Of a DNA stretch of 64,000 nt, positions 57,190-64,000 are shown in pieces (positions within the stretch are counted from its first letter, which is position 1; the number at the start of each line of letters is the position of its first letter). The notes beneath the pieces are model-generated. The model was not told the DNA's origin. It saw only the letters and a program-made list of their open reading frames with translations, and did not search any database. This DNA is from Protopterus annectens (lineage: Eukaryota; Chordata; Ceratodontiformes; Protopteridae), in assembly GCF_019279795.1 (NCBI RefSeq), contig NC_056743.1:634722755-634786754 (forward strand), in the 5' to 3' direction. The translations under genes were made by a program, and so were the position numbers.

Positions 57190-58125
57190 GCCTAAAAAGG
57201 CACTATGGGGGTGGCAAGAGCCTTAGCCAATATCCGGAATCCCATGGTGACAGGTGCAAGCCATCCCATGGAGAAGCGTGGCTTGTCAAGCATGTCATCC
57301 CAGGCAGACAGACACTGGATCCCCTTTGAATGACACCAGACATTAAGCCAATTGTTAAAGCTGATCATCTTGTCTCTATATTGTGGCATCATTCTTGGTG
57401 AAGGAAGGATACTGCTCAGGGTTAGGGTCATACCTGCCTGGGCTACATAATCAGAGAGCTCCTCTATGTCTCTTTTCATGTAGTCCAGGGAGGTATGTCT
57501 CAGTCGGTCACACCAGCATGGACAATGACTGTGTCATATTTGTACTTGCCGTGGGTGACCCGGGAAAGTGCTTGTGTTATGTGGCGGATTCTAGCGCCGA
57601 TAGGCAACTTACTGTGACCCTCTCCTTGTTCAGCCTGGTGAGTGGGACGTCAGTGTGTCTGACTATGGAGTCACCTATGACAAGTATGTTTGGTGTTGTA
57701 TTTGGCCTTAAGGGCTGTGACTGCTTTGCACACTGCTTTTGTGGTTTATGTGTTGCTTGTGGGGTGTCGGTAGCAGTTGTTTGGGTGTCTGCTTTGGAGG
57801 CCTCTGCTGTTTAGGTAAATTTTTACTCAGAGCCTCCGAGTATGTCTTTGTGTGTTTATGTGTTTGATTCAGTGGAGTGGTAGCATTATGTGAGGCTGGT
57901 TTTGTGGTGTGTGTAGTTGCCTTCTCCTCCTGTCTGGTCTTGCCAGTCCTGAGTTGAGAGAGAGCTCAGCCTCCAGTTTGGCTAAATAGCTGCATCTCGC
58001 AAGTGTTGTGTTATGTGGGAGGAGGAGAGGTTGTCTGTGTACATGAGGCAGTTATAACATTGCCTCAAGATTCCCAGATTCACCAGCTGGACGGAGAGAA
58101 GATTGACAACTGACCTTTGGACATG
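57190..58125 (-). pseudogene. CR1 ORF1 SGNH esterase and zinc-finger region
   Basis: The minus strand gives GDSIVRHTDVPLTRLNKERV (GDS block, around 57650), ARIRHIT, VIVHAGVTDLRHTSLDY (GxND block with D kept, N changed to T), MKRDIEELSDYVAQAG, SSILPSPRM, FNNWLNVWCHSKGIQ, and a C-terminal MGFRILAKAL where the DGLHLSPLGF block has lost its DxxH residues. The N-terminal zinc region around 57990-58110 is recognisable mainly as DNA similarity to 6120-6280. A stop near 57530 breaks the frame. Confidence 0.78.
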
Positions 58126-58429
58126 CTAGAATAATATTGGGAATTCCTTAATGGTGAAAACAAGGGCCAGTGGGGAGTGAGGGTGTAGTGCTTTTAATTT
58201 TAGTGCTGACTTATATAATTGCTTTAGTGAGCAAGTGCCAGGTAACTTGAGTGCAATGTGTTTACAAGTAACTAAATGCAAAAGCGACAAACAGTAACTT
58301 TCTTTCAAGTGAAACAAGGAAATAAGTACAGTAAGCAATGCAGATATCACTAGTGATCCACAGAAGCACTGAGAAGTTTAGCATTAGGTGGAATTAGCTT
58401 CCAGGAAATAACAAGCAAACAAACAACAA

Positions 58430-59290
58430 GCATATAAACAAAGCTAGATTCAGCAGGCCTGGATCTAGTCTATGCTAGAGCAAACAAGGTGAACCAATTT
58501 CAGTAAGATACAGTTCAAATATTCAGGCACTATAAACCTTTAACCAGAAATTCCCAGCTCAGAAGGGCAGAGTCCAGCCTCTTCTCCCCACAAGAGTGCA
58601 GACCACGAACCTTCTTAATGTAAAAATAACTGGCCTGAAGCCCAAGTGCCTAAACCAGAACTAATACACTTGGACACTGGGCTCTCAATCAGCAGTTCCC
58701 AACTTAGAAGGATGAAAGCTACCTGTCCTGCCACCACAGTGCTTGCCACAAACCTTCCTAATGTAAAACAACTGGTCTGAAGCCCAAGTGCTTAATCCAA
58801 AAGACTTGAATGATAGCTACACTTTAATCAAGTTACAACCAAGCAGTAATAAATACCATTGAATACTTTAGAGAATGTCTGGATTAGTGCTCAAGTTACA
58901 CAAACAAAGCTAGATTCAGCAGGCCCGAATCCAGTCTATGCCACAGCAAACAAGGCTCCAACTTCAGTAAGAAACAGTTCAGATATGCATGCACTATAAG
59001 CCTTTAACTAGAAATTCCCAGCTCAGAAGGGCAGAGTCCAGCCTCTCCTCCCACAAGAGTGCAGACCACGAACCCTCTTAATGTAAAATAACTGGCTTGA
59101 AAGCCCAAGTGCTTAAACCAGAATTAATACACTTTTAGAATAACAGACACTGAGCCCTCAATCAGCAGTTCTCAACCTAGAAGGATGTAAGCTACCTGTT
59201 CTGCCACAACAGTGCAGACCACAAACCCTCTCAGTGCAAAACAACTAACTGGTCCGAAGCCCAAGTGTTTAAACCAAAAGGCTTAGAATG
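58430..59290. repeat. Two imperfect 466-bp tandem units in the CR1 5' UTR
   Basis: AAAGCTAGATTCAGCAGGCC at 58440 recurs at 58906; CCCAGCTCAGAAGGGCAGAG and GAAGCCCAAGTGCTTAA also recur at the same spacing. Within each unit, GAAGCCCAAGTG occurs twice, suggesting an older inner duplication. Confidence 0.85.
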
Positions 59291-59759
59291 AGTTACACCA
59301 AGCAGTAATAAATACAATTGTGTATTTTAAGATGATGCAAAAGTAAAAAGAAGTAGGTAAAAACACAAGTACAGTAAAAGCAGATGAATTTTTTTTTTTC
59401 TGAACAAGTGCTGAGATCAAAGAAACAGATTTGAGTGCTGAAAGTAGAAAACAGGCTAGTTATAAGAAAAAAACAAGCTAGAAAACTTCCCTCAAACACA
59501 GAAGGGCTTGGGGGCTCAGAAGCCTACAAATAGTCTGTACCACTTAACAAGAAAGGCAGGAAATGAGCTTAATTTTTTTTTTCTATTTCCCAGATGCTCT
59601 CTTTGTACACAGTAGGAGTGCCTGAAATCAGAATATGATCTCACTGCACTCAGTTGAGTGAGCAGATGAGATGGGCCCAGAGGCAGGCTGAGGGGCGGGC
59701 AGTTTCAATGCCACTAAGATTAACACCAAAACTAAAACAGGGCGGGTGGGTGGGAATAA

Positions 59760-62700
59760 CTGAAGAGCAGAATAACTTCAGTTAAAAATTCCTTCAACAC
59801 TCAAATTAAATACTATATTTTTTTAAAAATAAAGAGCAGATAAAGGTACTTAAATTCTCTTATACGTCCAGTTGAATATAACCAAGTTCTTAGCTGGCCA
59901 AGCTGAAGTTTTAAAGCAGGAATAATTTCACATGCACCAGTTTAAATATGCAAGGACAGGAAATCAAAGAATGTGGCTACCCCCACACCTGTAATTACTA
60001 GCAAATAACAAAATTCAGCCAACACTAGCTTCAGTTCAAGTTACTGAAGAGCAGAATAACTTCAGTTAAAAATTCCTTCAACACTCAAATTAAATACTGT
60101 ATTTTTAAAAAAAAAGAGCAGATAAAGGTACTTAAATTCTCTTATACGTCCAGTTGAATATAACCAAGTTCTTAGCTGGCCAAGCTGAAGTTTTAAAGCA
60201 GGAATTATTTCACATGCACCAGTTTAAATATGCAAGGACAGGAAATCAAAGAATGTGGCTACCCCCACACCTGTAATTACTAGCAAATAACAAAATTCAG
60301 CCAACACTAGCTTCAGTTCAAGTTACTGAAGAGCAGAATAACTTCAGTTAAAATTCCTTCAACACTCAAATTAAATACTGTATTTTTAAAAAAAGAGCAG
60401 ATAAAGGTACTTAAATTCTCTTATCGTCCAGTTGAATATAACCAAGTTCTTAGCTGGCCAAGCTGAAGTTTTAAAGCAGGAATTATTTCACATGCACCAG
60501 TTTAAATATGCAAGGACAGGAAATCAAAGAATGTGGCTACCCCACACCTGTAATTACTAGCAAATAACAAAATTCAGCCAACACTAGCTTCAGTTCAAGT
60601 TACTGAAGAGCAGAATAACTTCAGTTAAAATTCCTTCAACACTCAAATTAAATACTGGATTTTTTTAAAAAGAGCAGATAAAGGTACTTAAATTCTCTTA
60701 TCGTCCAGTTGAATATAATCAAGTTCTTAGCTGGCCAAGCTGAAGTTTTAAAGCAGGAATTATTTCACATGCACCAGTTTAAATACGAAGGACAGGAAAT
60801 CAAAGAATGTGGCTACCCCCACACCTGTAATTACTAGCAAATAACAAAATTCAGCCAACACTAGCTTCAGTTCAAGTTACTGAAGAGCAGAATAACTTCA
60901 GTTAAAAATTCCTTCAACACTCAAATTAAATACTGTATTTTTTTAAAAAAGAGCAGATAAAGGTACTTAAATTCTCTTATACGTCCAGTTGAATATAACC
61001 AAGTTCTTAGCTGGCCAAGCTGAAGTTTTAAAGCAGGAATTATTTCACATGCACCAGTTTAAATACGCAAGGACAGGAAATCAAAGAATGTGGCTACCCC
61101 CACACCTGTAATTACTAGCAAATAACAAAATTCAGCCAACACTAGCTTCAGTTCAAGTTACTGAAGAGCAGAATAACTTCAGTTAAAAATTCCTTCAACA
61201 CTCAAATTAAATACTGTATTTTTTTTAAAAAAAAGAGCAGATAAAGGTACTTACATTCTCTTATACGTCCAGTTGAATATAACCAAGTTCTTAGCTGGCC
61301 AAGCTGAAGTTTTAAAGCAGGAATAATTTCACATGCACCAGTTTAAATACGCAAGGACAGGAAATCAAAGAATGTGGCTACCCCCACACCTGTAATTACT
61401 AGCAAATAACAAAATTCAGCCAACACTAGCTTCAGTTCAAGTTACTGAAGAGCAGATTAACTTCAGTTAAAAATTCCTTCAACACTCAAATTAAATACTG
61501 TATTTTTTAAAAAAAAGAGCAGATAAAGGTACTTAAATTCTCTTATATGTCCAGTTGAATATAACCAAGTTCTTAACTGGCCAAGCTGAAGTTTTAAAGC
61601 AGGAATTATTTCACATGCACCAGTTTAAGTATGCAAGGACAGGAAATCAAAGAATGTGGCTACCCCCACACCTGTAATTACTAGCAAATAACAAAATTCA
61701 GCCAACACTAGCTTCAGTTCAAGTTACTGAAGAGCAGAATAACTTCAGTTAAAAATTCCTTCAACACTCAAATTAAATACTGTATTTTTTTAAAAAAGAG
61801 CAGATAAAGGTACTTAAATTCTCTCATACGTCCAGTTGAATATAACCAAGTTCTTAGCTGGCCAAGCTGAAGTTTTAAAGCAGGAATTATTTCACATGCA
61901 CCAGTTTAAATATGCAAGGACAGGAAATCAAAGAATGTGGCTACCCCCACACCTGTAATTACTAGCAAATAACAAAATTCAGCCAACACTAGCTTCAGTT
62001 CAAGTTACTGAAGAGCAGAATAACTTCAGTTAAAATTCCTTCAACACTCAAATTAAATACTGTATTTTTAAAAAAAAAAAAGAGCAGATAAAGGTACTTA
62101 AATTCTCTTATACGTCCAGTTGAATATAACCAAGTTCTTAGCTGGCCAAACTGAAGTTTTAAAGCAGGAATTATTTCACATGCACCAGTTTAAATATGCA
62201 AGGACAGGAAATCAAAGAATGTGGCTACCCCCACACCTGTAATTACTAGCAAATAACAAAATTCAGCCAACACTAGCTTCAGTTCAAGTTACTGGAGAGC
62301 AGAATAACTTCAGTTAAAAATTCCTTCAACACTCAAATTAAATACTGTATTTTTTAAAAAGAGCAGATAAAGGTACTTAAATTCTCTTATACATCCAGTT
62401 GAGTATAACCAAGTTCTTAGCTGGCCAAGCTGAAGTTTTAAAGCAGGAATTATTTCACATGCACCAGTTTAAATATGCAAGGACAGGAAATCAAAGAATG
62501 TGGCTACCCCCACACCTGTAATTACTAGCAAATAACAAAATTCAGCCAACACTAGCTTCAGTTCAAGTTACTGAAGAGCAGAATAACTTCAGTTAAAAAT
62601 TCCTTCAACACTCAAATTAAATACTGTATTTTTTTAAAAAAAGAGCAGATAAAGGTACTTAAATTCTCTTATACGTCCAGTTGAATATAACCAAGTTCTT

Positions 62701-63569
62701 AGCTGGCCAAGCTGAAGTTTTAAAGCAGGAATTATTTCACATGCACCAGTTTAAATATGCAAGGACAGGAAATCAAAGAATGTGGCTACCCCCACACCTG
62801 TAATTACTAGCAAATAACAAAATTCAGCCAACACTAGCTTCAGTTCAAGTTACTGAAGAGCAGAATAACTTCAGTTAAAAATTCCTTCAACACTCAAATT
62901 AAATACTGTATTTTTTTTTTAAAAAAAGAGCAGATAAAGGTACTTAAATTCTCTTATACGTCCAGTTGAATATAACCAAGTTCTTAGCTGGCCAAGCTGA
63001 AGTTTTAAAGCAGGAATTATTTCACATGCACCAGTTTAAATATGCAAGGACAGGAAATCAAAGAATGTGGCTACCCCACACCTGTAATTACTAGCAAATA
63101 ACAAAATTCAGCCAACACTAGCTTCAGTTCAAGTTACTGAAGAGCAGAATAACTTCAGTTAAAAATTCCTTCAACACTCAAATTAAATACTGTATTTTTT
63201 AAAAAAAAGAGCAGATAAAGGTACTTAAATTCTCTTATACGTCCAGTTGAATATAACCAAGTTCTTAGCTGGCCAAGCGTGAAGTTTTAAAGCAGGAATT
63301 ATTTCACATGCACCAGTTTAAATATGCAAGGACAGGAAATCAAAGAATGTGGCTACCCCCACACCTGTAATTACTAGCAAATAACAAAATTCAGCCAACA
63401 CTAGCTTCAGTTCATGTTACTGAAGAGCAGAATAACTTCAGTTAAAAATTCCTTCAACACTCAAATTAAATACTGTATTTTTTTAAAAAAAGAGCAGATA
63501 AAGGTACTTAAATTCTCTTATACGTCCAGTTGAATATAACCAAGTTCTTAGCTGGCCAAGCTGAAGTTT
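59760..63569. repeat. 281-bp satellite, about 13.5 head-to-tail monomers
   Basis: Landmark GAGCAGATAAAGGTACTTA occurs at about 59834, 60116, 60394, 60672, 60951, 61235, 61517, 61798, 62082, 62361, 62643, 62928, 63208 and 63492 (spacing 278-285, mean 281; the 61235 copy reads TTACATTC). Monomers are nearly identical; most length change is in the T-run/A-run near TACTGTATTTTT. The array starts where the CR1 5' UTR-like sequence stops and ends abruptly within a monomer at AGCTGAAGTTTT. No coding sequence. Confidence 0.97.
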
Positions 63570-63802
63570 TGACAACATGAGCACTTTGAAAGTAGAAGCT
63601 TCTTCAGTATCAAACATGATGATCATTAGGGCTATCAAACTGAATGGGGGAAGTAAGCAGGTGGGAACAAAAGGGCTTGGTACACCCTTGTACCCTCCTA
63701 GACTTGAAGTAGGAAGCTGTGGAATGCTTTGGGAGGTAGCACATGCAGGCCATGTAAGGGAAGTAGGGAACACAAGAAAAGTGAAGAGACAAATTTCAGG
63801 AA
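63570..63802. repeat. 233-bp segment, copy 2
   Basis: Identical to 54741-54973 as read; its left edge is the broken satellite monomer, its right edge AAATCTCC.. is unrelated to the sequence after copy 1. Confidence 0.95.
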
Positions 63803-64000
63803 AATCTCCAAAAAGACATTCAACAAACTGTTACATTTTTACAGTTTAAAACACAAACTAAAACACAAATAAAAGGATTTTACACTGATATAAACAAACA
63901 CAAAAACAGATACACAAACAAATTATTACATTTTTACCGAGATGAAAAATTTTAGACGGTGTTTTTAAGAATGATAGGGTATTGAATGCCTAGTAGTCTA
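63803..64000. other. AT-rich window end, no gene
   Basis: CAAA-rich sequence; nothing recognised. Confidence 0.5.

Larger units (their letters stand above)
56700..59760 (-). mobile_element. CR1-type LINE copy 4: 5' half only
   Basis: Minus strand from about 59760 down: 5' UTR-like, ORF1 zinc finger and esterase, then the N-terminal part of the AP endonuclease up to about 56750, where similarity stops. The RT and 3' end are absent. LINE copies are normally truncated at 5', so the loss of the 3' half implies a later deletion or rearrangement, perhaps at the dinucleotide hairpin just beyond. Confidence 0.82.

Noticed and set aside
59760..63569. Regularly spaced repeats considered as a CRISPR array
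   Set aside because: The whole 281-bp unit is repeated with no unique spacers, and the genome is eukaryotic; it is a satellite.

Overview
The window looks like a piece of a very large, repeat-rich eukaryotic genome, most likely a vertebrate. No bacterial gene layout, host exon series, rRNA or functional tRNA gene is visible. Almost everything recognisable is transposable-element sequence: CR1-type LINEs with an esterase-bearing ORF1, L2-like LINEs, an L1/Tx1-type LINE, a LINE with an R2-type restriction-like endonuclease, Penelope-like elements (PLEs) with GIY-YIG endonucleases, tRNA-derived SINEs, many small palindromic DNA elements, long (TA)n arrays, minisatellites and a 281-bp satellite. 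This mix fits a lungfish, salamander, caecilian, coelacanth or early-branching fish; the sequence alone does not let me choose.

Layout. 1-1000: L2-like LINE remnant. 1660-2423: palindromic element inside (TA)n. 2424-7350: nearly full-length but decayed CR1 on the minus strand (3' tail, reverse transcriptase, AP endonuclease, SGNH esterase ORF1, zinc finger, 5' UTR). 7859-10370: (TA)/(TG) arrays, PLE remnant, a 390-bp repeat carrying a hammerhead-ribozyme motif, two palindromic elements and a SINE. 11504-11646: SINE sharing its 3' tail with the CR1s. 14000-19300: old plus-strand CR1 interrupted by a 3.1-kb L1-type insertion (19-bp target duplication) and a 326-bp palindromic element (8-bp duplication). 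20950-22440: R2-type-endonuclease LINE. 26283-26568: small hAT-like element. 27690-30215: L2-like LINE interrupted by a 620-bp inverted-repeat element.

30728-40688 is the most informative locus. Two copies of one PLE (PLE1) lie head to head and appear to be flanked as a unit by a 12-bp duplication. The left copy keeps a 710-codon RT/GIY-YIG frame. The right copy is broken by stops, a deletion and insertion of a different 4.4-kb PLE (PLE2), which has its own 15-bp duplication, terminal repeats, an RGG-tailed coiled-coil ORF1 and an RT/GIY-YIG frame with one stop. Both PLE1 copies carry a hammerhead-like motif in the 3' repeat.

40865-48226: two 5'-truncated CR1 copies (the second has intact RT catalytic motifs) around short tandem repeats. 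48240-56440: old CR1, minisatellite, PLE 3' remnant, L2-like tail, a second copy of the 326-bp palindromic family, and unrecognised sequence. 56449-56600: large dinucleotide hairpin. 56700-59760: CR1 copy with its 5' half only. 59760-63570: about 13.5 copies of a 281-bp satellite abutting that CR1 5' end, followed by a 233-bp segment identical to one 8.8 kb upstream.

The window therefore reads as a record of nested insertions. The best leads are the inverted PLE dimer inserted as a unit, the cluster of hammerhead-like motifs, and a set of palindromic DNA elements with different arms but the same central core and similar GGGTCTA ends.
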